The notes under the pieces are model-generated. The model had not been told where the DNA came from, did not search any database, and worked only from the letters and a program-made list of their open reading frames with translations. From Patagioenas fasciata (lineage: Eukaryota > Chordata > Aves > Columbiformes > Columbidae), in assembly GCF_037038585.1 (NCBI RefSeq), contig NC_092521.1, positions 56,581,898 through 56,645,897 of the forward strand: DNA of 64,000 nucleotides, in the 5' to 3' direction. This document shows positions 38,509 through 60,320 of this stretch, in pieces. How positions within the stretch are numbered: position 1 is the first letter of the stretch; every line of letters begins with the position of its first letter. A program made the position numbers and the translations under genes.

Positions 38509-48689
<10,181 letters not shown>

Positions 48690-50040
48690 AACCAAAAATA
48701 CCAAGTAACTGGCAGAAAAGTTTTATTCTGCAGACTGCATTGAAGATCTCCCTTCCAAGGCTGATCTGCATAGATTTTATATATTTATACGAATATCGCA
48801 TCAGCGGAAAAGTAACCTCATCTATCATCTCCGCAGCAGCTCCTGTTGCCTGCTGAAGATTAAATTGACCTCCTGCAGACGCTCTTTTCATTTAAACAAT
48901 TTATTTTTAACACTGGAAACAAAACAGCACATTTAAAACTGCCTAGATGTGCCTTTTATAACAAAAAGAGAGAGTATGTTATATTTACACCATCTCGTTT
49001 TTTCGTACTCAAAACTTGAAAAGAATGCATGTGTGGTATTAAGAATTTTCCACGTGATTGTTTGCTCTGTGAAGGGCTGACTGATAGGTACTAGAGCACT
49101 GAATTTTGTCTGTTTTGTAGTCTGATAGTGTTTTATAATCATTTAAAGGGAACTGTCTGAGTCAGAACATGATACTGTAGAATTAGAAATCTATCTAGAG
49201 GATGAGCCCGAAAAGATAAAACTTGTGTGGTACTAATTTTTCTTATGTTGTTTAAATGTGCTACCTGAACATGACACAGAGATGTTTTTACTTCTTAAAT
49301 GTTTATATCCAAACAAAGATAAAGTTTCTATTGATGTTAATAGTCTAATTTTGTGTGTGTGTGTGTGGGGAGAAGGGTATATTAATAATTTATTTTCATA
49401 TTATTAACTTGCCCTAGTTCCTCCCCTCCCTATGAGGAGAGGAGTAGTGATTCCTGGAAGGTGCTGGAAAATACTTCTCTTATTTATCTTTAAGAAATGT
49501 ACTTGTAGGCTGCTTGAATGAAGAGACTGTGCTGTTAGGCTGGTCCTTGCTCTTCACATCAAGTCTCAACTGAGGGAGAGACCGACGCAATAACCAGAAG
49601 AGTTGAAAAAAGCAGGAAATTTGAAATCGAAAGGGTACAGTTCCATGAACGCATACTTTTCATGGCCTGAACGGAGAAAACAAGAGTACAAGGAAAACAA
49701 ATGGACTCACCTTTTTGAGTGCTTTCTACTAACTGCTGACTACCAGTGTAACTGAATTTTATCAACACTTTTCCACATCGGTACAAAACGGTTTTAGGAT
49801 CATTTTAAGTGCTCCTCATTATCTAGAAAAAATACTCCAGTAACTGCAGAAATTGTTTCCTATGAAACATGCAGAATTATGTATTGGTAATAATCTTAGC
49901 CTTGTCTGATGTTCACAACATTTTCGTATTTGGTCCAGGTGTAGTACATGTTTCTTAGACAGCCCTCTGTTAGGGCATTTTAACTTATTTTTGGGTGTGC
50001 ACACGAAGTGAAATAAATGTTGTAAGGATGTTTACTTGTG
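48690..50040 (+). other. PRELID3A: 3' UTR of long PRELID3A form
   Basis: After the distal stop, an AATAAA hexamer overlaps the stop codon (48685-48690). A better-placed one is at 50012-50017, followed by GT-rich sequence. A (TG)n run lies near 49352-49367. The end near 50040 is inferred. Confidence 0.5.
50012..50017 (+). terminator. PRELID3A: candidate poly(A) signal of long PRELID3A form
   Basis: AATAAA followed by TGTTGTAAGG and TTTACTTGTG, the usual arrangement of signal plus GT-rich element. Confidence 0.5.
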
Positions 50041-53000
50041 CAAGTGGCAAGCTTGTGTTTAGGAAGCTGTTAAAGAGCATGAGTAACTTCTAGAAAACTA
50101 GAAGAATAAAATCTTGGTCACTCTTTTGATCTGGTAATTTTAAAGTGTCTATAGCTTAAGGGAAATTTCAGCATTTTTTTCTGGTTAGTTTGAAAGTGAA
50201 CATTAGTTTGGGTGTAACTATCAGTAAATTACATGATCCTAATGAATAAACTTAATTTAAAAAGATGTATATATATTAGTCAAAAGCAATTAAATGAGTG
50301 GCTAATAATTACGTTGCTCTTTTTATATGGACCTAGGGCCTTTCTTGTTTTGGAACAGAAACTTAGGGCTTGAAGTCTGATGGCAGTTCCTTTCCAGAAG
50401 ATACGCTGGGTAGCTTTGTTGTGGGTCAGTTGTGCTTCTCAGAGGAGTGATGCTGCTTCCTGGATAAAGAATGCACATGTTCCAGCTCCTGCTGGGAAGG
50501 GGAGTGCAGCTATGGCAGAGCTCTGCAAAGGAAAGGGAGACATGAGTAAGTGTGTGTGCATGTGGAAGCCTGTGCTACAGCGTTTCCGTACATGCCTGCT
50601 GGAGATGATGAAAGCATAGCTGTCAAGCAGGGTAGAAATGTCTTTGGAGAGGGTCATGTATTGCTTTGTTTTGAAAAAAGAATTGTCTAAAGGTACTTCT
50701 TGCATCAGATTTGAAATCATTGCTTAGTGTTGTCTTGCGTGTAGCACCTTCCAGCACTAGCTGGTGTCCCAGAAGAGTCACCAGAGGCTCCTACCTTCTG
50801 TCCAGGGCCGAACTCCTCTGCCATGCCCTAGGGTCTGTACCAGTTATGCATCAGTTTTCTGGATTACTTTCTTTGCACTTTGTTTCCTTCTTCCAGAAAC
50901 AAAGCCTTACCTGCTTGTGTTGCAGTATCTCCTTTCAGTTTCATTCGCTGCTGTAGGTTTTGGGCTGCTCGCTCTCCATGTTTCACGCTGCTTAGGAAGC
51001 AGAGAGCTAGATACATTTGCCAGTCTCTTTGATGCTCCATGTGCCACGGATCAGCACCTCGTCTGCTTGTGCTTTGTACTCTTCTGCTGTTCTCTAGGCT
51101 AAATGGCAGTGGGGAGGCTTCGGCTAAGAAAAAGAGTAATTCTTTTTGTTTTAAAAGGAAGAAATTCTAGAGGCTGGTTCTGTTACCCAGCCGCCTCTCT
51201 CTGCTGCCAGACAGTGCTGCTGTTTCTCACCTTGTCTTTGGGGTAAGTGACACTCCTGCACCTCTGGGTTGATTGATCTTCCCGTGGTTGCTCATCTCGC
51301 CAGTGCATACAAAGGACCTTGCAGGCTGTGGTCACACTCGGAGCAGGTAGGTTCCAGTGTTTTGCAGATAAACAGATTCTTAATTTCCCATAAGCTTTCC
51401 TGGACACTTTCACTCTTCTGCTTTCTGCTCATCTAATTTGCACATGGGACTCCCACCTTTCTTCTCCCTTGACCATGTGAGTCTTCTCCATGGGATCTGT
51501 ATCTGTATGTTCAGCCCTGCTGTGCATGACACTGGTTTTGAAGCACTCCATTTCCCACTCCAGTTCTGTCACGGTTATAGTCGAGTTGACCTTTTGGGCA
51601 AAAAACCCCAACCTGTGTTTGAAATTGCTTCTCTTGGTCTTGTACCCCAGTCCTTCTCTAGGGAAACCCCTCCATCTTTATTTACTGGAAACAGCTCAAA
51701 AATATTTCTGAAGTCAGTTTTATGTCACATGCACTGTGTGAGATCTCTGTCAAGGGCAGACAGCCACATGTGAGAGAAAGTGCTGGGCTGTTTGCGAGGG
51801 GCAGCTTTTTGGACTGGTGCAGAAACAGCCAGGTATGTAGGAGAAAAAAAGTTTATAAAGCAGAAATGGTGTTAAGTCTATAGGCATTAACTTGGCAGGA
51901 TGTTGACCAAGCAGAAGCAAGCTCAGCACTTGTAACCATGCTGATCAATGGGTAGCAAGTTCCATTTTGACTAAGAATTCTGCAGAGTTGAAAATAGAAA
52001 GTCGAGTTTGGTGTGTTGATGGAGAGAGGTTGTTTGCTGCTGCTGTTCAATCCACTGAGGCTTGCAGTTCAGTGTTGCTCAGCCATTAGGCTGCAATTTG
52101 AGGGAAAGGGAGTAGGGGGTGTCTGCGCGCAGGATTTGGTTTAAAGAATTGATTGCCGGCATATCAGGGCTCCAGGCTGGTTACATGTGTGGTTGCTCAC
52201 CCTGCCCAGTAACAACAGCCGCATCGCACACGCCTGCTGTGGACTGGTGAGGCTGGGGGGAGCTGGTTTCTGACTGAGGTGGAAAACAGAGAGGGAAGCT
52301 GGCAGCGCTGGCTCTCAGAGTTTGGCAAACTGGGCACGTGAACTCTTGGCCCTGCCGGATTTTAAGATATTGATGGTACTTGACTTGAGGTAAACTCAGG
52401 TTTCTGGTTGGTGTTTATTTTTCATGCTAGTGCAGAACAGGTTCATGTTGGCAACAAAAGGTGTTAACTTTTACAGCAGTATGATCAAATGGTCATGTGG
52501 GTCATTGGTTTTGTGTAGACTATCCTTTTTTTTTTCCGACTTGCCCTTGTGCCAGTGTGAGTCCTCCATGTTCCCCTGTACTTCTTACCTATTTTTCCCC
52601 ACCAGGTCAGCAGATACAACGGGAGAAGGGCTGTATTTCTTGGGAAAAGGGGCAATCCTAGCAAAAGTTGCAGTATTCCTGAAAGACCTGCTCAACGGAA
52701 GTAAAGGCGCTGAACTGCAGCACTTAGCATGTATTGGGAACTGACGTATAGTACATATGAGGCATTGATGTATGTGATGATGTAATAAAGTAGCACGAAG
52801 ATGACCAGTGACATTCCTTGTTGTGACACTTTTCATTTAAACCTTCAGGTGGAGCAGTGGGGAACACCTGTTCTTGCATCATCCTAGATTGTAAGCTGTG
52901 AAGGGCAGGACTCTGTGAAGCGTCTATGTACACTATGGTGCTATCTTAAATAAATGCCATCCTCAGGTTAAAAAAAACCCACTCCTGGGTGTAACTCCTG

Positions 53001-53690
53001 TCATGTAAAATGGGCTGTTGGTTTTCAGAGGAGGCTGAAGAAAAATGCATGTTAGTCTGTGCTGTATCCTGGTACCGGGCTTCCTGGGGTTTGCTGTCAG
53101 CCAGGCATCATGCTGGTCAAAAACTCTGCAGGGATCCTCTGCGCCTCAGCTGGAACCTCCCTTTGGGTCTGGCAGCTGCGTCATTTTGCAGTAAAACAGA
53201 GTCATCTGAAGTGATTAGCCTTGACTTGTAGGACCTTTTTAACCGAATAAACTGTCTTCTTACCCCATCAAGACTAACTGCCACTGGTCGAAATCCTGCA
53301 GGTTCTGGGCCAGCCTTTTGATCGCAGCTCCAGGAGGCAGGTTGTGCTTTCACTATGGATTTGTTCAATGAAAAGGCATTTTGGTGAAGCACAAGTCCTG
53401 TCCTCTGAATTTTCCCCACAGCTAAGGTGACTGAGGTATGATTCTCATTTTACTGGAAGGCACCTGCAAATAAATTCATCAGTAATGGTTCCTAATTTGG
53501 GGCCTTGCTCTTACACTCTTTCCCTGTCTGACTATTCTACAATTTTGTTTCTAACCTGGTTAAAATCTGCTGCAGCCATGATTCAGGGTTCTAACTGACC
53601 AAACTGATGTGGAACATGCCCTTACCAGCTGCACTACAAAATGCTCCTTGGCATCTTTACAGTTAGCTTAAGGACGTGAAAGCAATGCAC
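50041..53690. other. convergent intergenic DNA between PRELID3A and SPIRE1
   Basis: No gene recognised. Short open frames have no family signature. A possible ancient repeat end lies at 52882-52960. Confidence 0.5.
52882..52960 (+). repeat. possible ancient L2/MIR-like repeat end
   Basis: CTAGATTGTAAGCTGTGAAG followed by GGGCAGGACTCTGTG and ending TTAAATAAATGCC resembles the widespread amniote repeat end of the type TAGATTGTAAGCTC..GGGCAGGGACT..AATAAAT. Similarity is from memory and weak. Confidence 0.35.
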
Positions 53691-56202
53691 TGCCATTTTA
53701 AATAACTTTTTATTAGTAAAGCGTCAACAAGAACTTGCATTTCAGTACCACATCACATGAAAAGCAGCAGAAGCCAGTTCTATTGCCTTTTCTCTGTTAG
53801 AGCCGATGCCCTGGGCATGCCTGAAGCCACACAGACAGGACACGTGCAGCGGCAGCACAGAAGCAGAAGTTCAATGTTCAGAGTTTGTGCTTTAGGCCTG
53901 TTGATGTCCAAAAAGTACATTTTCTGTTTGGGATTTTTTTTCCTTTATTAAAGGGAGAGGTTGGGTAGGGAGCTTTAACAGCAGTACAGCTCAAACACGC
54001 TCCTCATCGTATCTTGGTTTTGCTCTCTAATTCACAGGTAATGTAGCCACCAGCCCCTTCAACAGACTTGTGCCCATCTTAAACTGCCCAAGCCAAACTT
54101 GTCCCTGGCCTCCAGCTGTCCTGTAAGCTGAGCCGTGAGAACACAGCCTCTCTACATATATAATCAACTGAACTGGGTGCTTACTCCCACCAAACTTTGG
54201 AAACCAAATTTCTGCAGAAGTTGCATCAACTTATGCCCATCTCCTTTAATTCCAGGTTTAGCACCCCTTGAAATCCAGTTCAACAATCCCACCCTGCAAT
54301 GTTTGCCCCACAGCCTGTCCTGCCAAAGCCAAGGTGTTGCTGGCTCTCACTGTTGAACGCTGACATGCCTGGTTAAGGAAGCACAAGGAGGACCCATAGC
54401 TTAATGTAAACACTACAACTGCACAGGAGGGACCAAGAATGTCATTTTTTCATACTGGGTGCTCACCTTTTTGCACTTGCAAGTTGTTTTTTTTCTTTTG
54501 TTTTGTGGGGTTTAATTTTTTTAATCAAATAGGTTGATAATCAAACAGCTCTTATCCAGTTGTGACGGTACAAAAAAATAGCCTGGCACCTCAAAAGACT
54601 ATCTGCTTAAAAATGTATTATTTTTTTATTAGCTATAGAAAGGTCTATGCCAAATGGCTTCCTCTGTAACTATTCTACCAAAACCATCTTGACGACCTTT
54701 GCAGACTGCAGTGGCTGCTGCCATTCCAGGACACCGAGCCCAGGCAACCTGCTGCGTATCTGACACTTGGTTCCACAGGCACAGCCACTGCAAAACAGCC
54801 CGACCAGAGGAGAAACCACAAAGTTACTGAATTGCAGTTCAGTGCAACTAAACCATCAAAGCTACCGCTACATAAAATCTGCTGTGTTTGTTTGATAACT
54901 ATTTAGCTCCATCTCCAGATTACACCCTGTGACACTGGTTGAGTGCGGCCTACCATGGTAAAATTCGTTCACAAATCTTGGTTTATTGAAGTGTTGTGAA
55001 GTTTCAGCTGTCTGGAATTCAGTGCTGCTGATTGCTGTCAGCTACCGAGAGGGGTGGAAGCCTGCAGCACAGGATGCCATTAACTCCCACGCTCGGCACT
55101 CAGCTCCTCAGCAGCGGCTCTCGAAATTCTTTAAACCCTCGTAACCACTTTGTAGTCCCTGTTGTCACAGATGGGGACCCTGAAGCATGGATGGGCGCTT
55201 GCGCCAGCTCAACTGAGCAACAAGAGCAGCTTCGGGATTTTCCCATGTTGAGCTGAGGATGCAAGGAGGGCTGGGGGCTCTGTCTGCTCAGCCCCCAGCC
55301 CTCGCACCAGCTCTCCCAGCCAAGGGGACTGCGGCACTGGACTCGGCTGAGCTGCCACGGGGACAACACCAGTGAACTTACACTTCTGTGTCTTTGTGTA
55401 TCAGGTCAGACTGAGCCAATGCCCCCTCTGGTTGCTCTACCAGGAAATTCTAGTAATGTCTGGTATCCAAAAAAACTGAAACACAGTAGTAAAAATCAGA
55501 CAGAAACAACAGAACACATCTTTATAGCTGGAATCAATATTGATAAACATTTTCAGATTGACCTTAAGATACAGACATACATATAAAAGAAGAAGAAATA
55601 AACCAGAGCAGCTCCAAGTCATCAACATGGAAATACTATAAAATTTAATGGTAACATTAACATAATCCATATGCTGTAGCACCAGAGTGTACAGTCGCAG
55701 CACCTTTCCCTTGTGCCTGTGTGGTGTCGCTGTTTCACAGATGAGACTGACGTCGTAAGAGACTCTCTGAAAAGATGTACAGAGCTGCTGGATGAGGTAA
55801 AGCATGAAGTCAGCAATCAGCGTCTTAAGTTGGAGCTTTTAAATTAGTTTTAACCTATGCAGCATGCAGCCAGTAACTAACCATGGAAGCTGATGCTAAA
55901 CTTGCCTGGGGGAAAAGGGAGCTTGAAGGAGAAAAGAGAACAACGTAATCATTGTGGTTAAAATGTCTGGTTTAAAAACTAAATCATTCAAAAACCTCTC
56001 CAGAAGATTGCCAGCATTTCTCTCCTGAAGGTGAGGGATGCAGATTTTTCTAAGCCAGGACTACCTGCAGGACAAGCACATCCCATCTACAGCCCGTCGG
56101 CATTGGAAGGAGTGACATGTTGGTAAAGGAGCCGGCTGGAAACAGTCACTGTGCTAATCACATCACTGGGGTTACAGAAGCAGTTTTATTGCTATTCTAA
56201 GA

Positions 56203-56304
56203 GTACTTGGACATGTGGTGGACTTGGCAGTGCTGGGTTAATGGTTGGACTCAAAGGTCTTTTCCAACCAAAATGATTTTATGATTCTGTTCTACAATTC
56301 TATG
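56203..56304 (+). mobile_element. CR1 LINE 3' tail
   Basis: Short 3' end only: GTGGACTTGGCAGTGCTGGG, GGTTGGACTCAAAGGTCTTT, then ATGATTTTATGATTCTG. Plus sense, so antisense to SPIRE1. Confidence 0.88.
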
Positions 56305-56496
56305 TTTCCAGCCCTTCCTGCAGCCCAGCCAGTGCTCAGCTGTTATTCAATCATTTTCATCACCAATTCTTTGCCAAAGGAAACGTCTGACTGGTCTTAC
56401 AAAACTAGAAAAGCATGTAAAAGGAGAGAGACAGAATAATTAAATCGGCTTCCACATGAATAATTAACACAGACAAAGGCTATAATGGAAAGGCAT

Positions 56497-56502
56497 TTTA
56501 TT
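56497..56502 (-). terminator. SPIRE1: candidate poly(A) signal of SPIRE1
   Basis: AATAAA on the minus strand, followed on that strand by CCTTTGTCTGTGTTAATT, a plausible GT-rich element. Confidence 0.45.
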
Positions 56503-58038
56503 TTTGCCAGGTAACACCCCTGTATAAAGGAAGCAACGGGGAGAGGGGAAAAAAAACCCAACAAACCCCATAAGCACTATTGTCACCACGAACATTTGAC
56601 AGGTCAGGTTTGTTACCACAGCACAGGCCTGCTCGCCTCCCCCATCGCCGCCGTGGGGCAGAGCTGCTTTTGAATCCTCCACAGCCAGGTTCACATACAA
56701 GCCAACAAGACCGATGCTGCCAGTGGCATTTTTAACCCCTTGGGTCTCCTATGAGATATTTAAACAGACCTTGGGCATATTAATAAAGCTAAAAAAAGAT
56801 ATTTTAAGAATTCATGGGAGGGAGGAGCTTACTGTGCTAGTCGCATGTTCTTTTCAGCAGTAACTCGCTCTAAAATGCCTAAGGAATGCGAACTGTAGTA
56901 GGGGGCCGAAAGCATTAACTCTAATAAAGATAACAGCCAACACACATATAAATAAGACTCATTTCCTTTTTAAAACATGATGGGAAAGTCGATTTGAATT
57001 GCATGATTGATGGAGACTCCCCAAATATTAATAAATATATTACACATATTTACAAGCTTCTGATTTCATCCTCTGATGCTAAATGTGAAGTTCAGACCGT
57101 AAGTAGGACACGCTGGGCAGCACCGCGGGGTAGGCAGGCGAGCGGCTGCAGTGGATTTGGGATGCGAGCACGAGCAGCGAGATGGAAAGCTAAAAATAGC
57201 CCACTCCGCAGAGACCCGGGCAGCCAGCGAGCGCAGCTCCTCCAGGCTTTGCCTGACAAGCCAACCCGCTGCTTTTTCTTTTGTGGAATGAGATGCCGGG
57301 ATAATGCGGAGCAACTGCGGCAGAGGGAGGGATGGGAGGGAACGGGAGAGGCAGCCCCTGCACCACGTTTTCTGGAGCTTGCCACAACGCATGTCAGTAG
57401 CCTGGAGGGTTTTTTCCAGGGGAAAAAAGGCATCTGGGACTGGCCCTGTGGCAGCTCTGTGTGAGCAATGTGGAGCAGTTTGTACAACCACTGAGGCTTT
57501 TTGGGTCCGTGCCTTGCCTAGCGCAGCAGAGCCTGGCCTGACCCAACGGCTCCCAGGAGGGCAAAGCCAGAGTACAGCCCGAGGCACAGGGTGGCCCAGC
57601 TGAGCCCTGAGGGGCTCATTTTCTTTCACACACTCAGGATTTACTTAGTCCTTGATCCTGCCCGCTCTGTGACATCCTAAATCCTTCTCAAAGGGGAAAA
57701 TAAACATGCGGGATGCCTCGCACCTCAGTGGCTTGGGGATGGCAGGGAACATGACTGCGAGCAGAGGACTGAGTGATTGTAACGTGTGGCTGGGGCATTT
57801 CCAGGAGAAAGAACAACAAGAGGGGAGATTCAAAGCGAGATTTCATGCGTTTCTTTCAGTCCAGCTTTCCTGATGTGCTGTGCAGCAAACACACGGCCTG
57901 GTTTTGGCACAGAAACAAGAAAAAGTGCTGATGTGACTGACGTGACCCTTCCAGCAACAGCCAACCTTTCCAATCAGCCCACGCTCCTCGCCTCCTGCAT
58001 TCCTACATCCTTCTCTCACACCAGGGCTCCGTGTGCTA

Positions 58039-58124
58039 GAGTTAGGTTAGGTTAGGTTAGGTTATGTTTGTACTCGATGATCCTGAGGGTCTCTTCCAAC
58101 TGAAATGATTCTATGATTTTATGA
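58039..58124 (+). mobile_element. CR1 LINE 3' tail with expanded GGTTA unit
   Basis: GAGTTAGGTTAGGTTAGGTT continues to GGTTATG, then GATCCTGAGGGTCTCTTCCA and ATGATTCTATGATTTTATGA. The same site in the CR1 at 37932 reads GAGTTAGGTTATGG, so the five-base unit has expanded here. Confidence 0.85.
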
Positions 58125-60067
58125 AAAGGCGTCTCCAGAGGTACCCCAAAGAGAGGGCCGTGACAGCTACGAGGGACAGTGAGCCTCCAGCCCCACTCTT
58201 CCTCTTTGCATTGCTTCAGAAAAAATTAAAAACTATTTCAATAAGCCCTGCATATGCAAACATTCTCATTTTCCAAGGGGGCGTTTGAAGAACAATACAA
58301 GGACGGATGAGTCCCTGGGAAGGTTTAAGGAGATTTTTTTTCATGTCGTTTTCAAATTGACTTAGAAAAATACGACACAAGTGGCTGCTCCAAAGGCTGC
58401 AACCTAACATGCAAATACACTCTGAAGGGGAAACCTTGCTTCCCTGGGCAGCAGGAGGCAGCCTGCGGTGGGACCAGAGCTGAGCTACCGTGTGGGGACA
58501 ACCACCCCGGGTACTGGGGCCGGGGGGACAGTCTGCCATCCCTTGGGCTTTCCAAAGCACAAGATTTGGAGAGGAGAGAAACTGCTTTGATTAATACATC
58601 TTTAAAATCATGTTATGGAAATCCAGTCCCAGCTACTTTGGAGCAGTTCTGAGGTATCTCTCATTAAATCCAAAGTATAGAAATGTTAATAAATAGATCT
58701 GAAACTTCTCTGCTATGTCATTCTATAATACACTGCTATATAGATATTAAATATGCCTCAGGGTATTAAAAAATTTATGAAAAAGTTACAGTAGTTGATT
58801 TTCAAGTATTAATAACTTGGCTACGTTAGCTTGTTTTTAAATGCCAAAATGATCTGGCCCCAAATTATTGACTGAACTCTGGTTATACCCAAATTAAAAA
58901 AAGTATCTTGAATACCAAAAAAAAGTGCAAAAAAGCATGAGATGTCAGTTAACATTATAACATTGTTGGAATTTCTAAACAACTACTCTAGCACTCTTTC
59001 GTAGGTGAACTGAAATGGGAAAAAGAAAGAAAAAAGGTAAAAGAAAAAAAAGACAGATCGCTCCCAATCTGAGACAGCACTGTCCCAAATTTCAGCAGAA
59101 CATGAATTTTTACAGCCAAGTTATAAACCCCAGAAAAAATGGGGTTACCAGTGGATATGCTGTCAGACGTAACTATAGCAGTATTTGTGTGCTCCAATAT
59201 AATACAAATGTACACCTTATCCATCGTATTCTCCGAGTAACCACAAGAAGAACTTTACAGGTTAAAATTAGAAGCCTCCCTTATTTCCCATATTGCCCAT
59301 TAAACTGTACAACTCTGCCTATTGTGAAAATTCACTGCTACTAGTAGTCATCATCGTCATACATTCAAGATAGAAAGTAAACTACTGAAACCTGCTCAGG
59401 AGACACCGAGAAGTGCACTAAGGCTTCAAAAGTCCAGCAGCTCAGGAGAACAGGCAATCATACAGGTGAACAGCTTTGTCACCTATTTTGCCCCAGGACG
59501 GTGTCCTGTGCTGAACCCTGATCTCAGAGCAACCAAACAGTTCGAAGAAAGATGGTTTTGACCACGCTCGCTCACACTTGGTGTCTGGTGTGCGACAGGA
59601 CCCTTTGCTGTTTCAACCAGGACGTGAGCGTTACTACCAGGGTGGTAATGCCAATGTGACTTATTGCCGGCTACTGTGCTAACGCTGACGCTTTGTTAGA
59701 TTTGGTTCTCCGTTCAACTTAAGTTTTCAGCTCATCTCCTGAAAACAATGATTCAAAGCATGGTAAAAAAAGATTGAAAGCAAGAAAAGGCTTTCTAGTT
59801 TCAACACGCACATACAAAAGAGGCAACGATTTCAAACTATCAGTTTTCTTCCAGTGCGAGCAGCTGACCTGTCATGTATCATTCTGCCCAGATCTAAATG
59901 TAAGAGTTCTGTGTCCCTGGGAACGGCTGGAGCAGGAAATCCTGTGATCGAATGCAAATTCAAGCCAGTCAAGTGAAACAAAGCGACGGAATGATGATCC
60001 GGTTTCAGTGACCTTGCTCATGGATGACGACCTCATGGAGACAAAAGCAAAGAAAAAGGCACAAGGC

Positions 60068-60320
60068 TCAGATCTCATTGATCGTCCTTTCAGAGGGGCA
60101 GTACTCGGAGGTGCCTGGTGATGACATGTAGAAGGACTGCGTTTTCCTTTTTAACCTGGCTCGCTTGTTGGCCAGGGACAGGCTGCGCCGGCTGGAATGG
60201 ATGATTTCTGAAATGAACTTCTTGCAGTCCACGCACACCTCCATCGTGCTCCAGTCCTCCATTAATTCTTTGGGAAACTCTTCATGTGACTTATCCACAG
60301 ATTTGGACCTTGAGGTCAAC
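60068..60320 (-). CDS. SPIRE1: SPIRE1 last coding exon
   Basis: 83 residues after a split Arg codon: [66 protein letters not shown], stop TGA at 60070-60068. Acceptor TTGCCTTTCAG. Confidence 0.96.

Larger units (their letters stand above)
53691..60067 (-). other. SPIRE1: SPIRE1 3' UTR and downstream DNA
   Basis: Lies after the SPIRE1 stop on the minus strand. AATAAA hexamers on minus at 56497-56502 and 53709-53714 are candidate ends, for a UTR of about 3.6 or 6.4 kb. It contains two CR1 tails (56203-56304 and 58039-58124, both plus sense) and a GC-richer block at about 57090-57600. No coding gene recognised. Confidence 0.5.

Noticed and set aside
57066-57629. 187-residue minus-strand protein
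   Set aside because: No recognisable domain, no conserved neighbour logic, and overlapping open frames on both strands suggest composition bias. Kept only as a finding.
58040-58064. Telomere-like TTAGG repeat
   Set aside because: Vertebrate telomeres are TTAGGG; the array is inside a CR1 tail and is explained by unit slippage.
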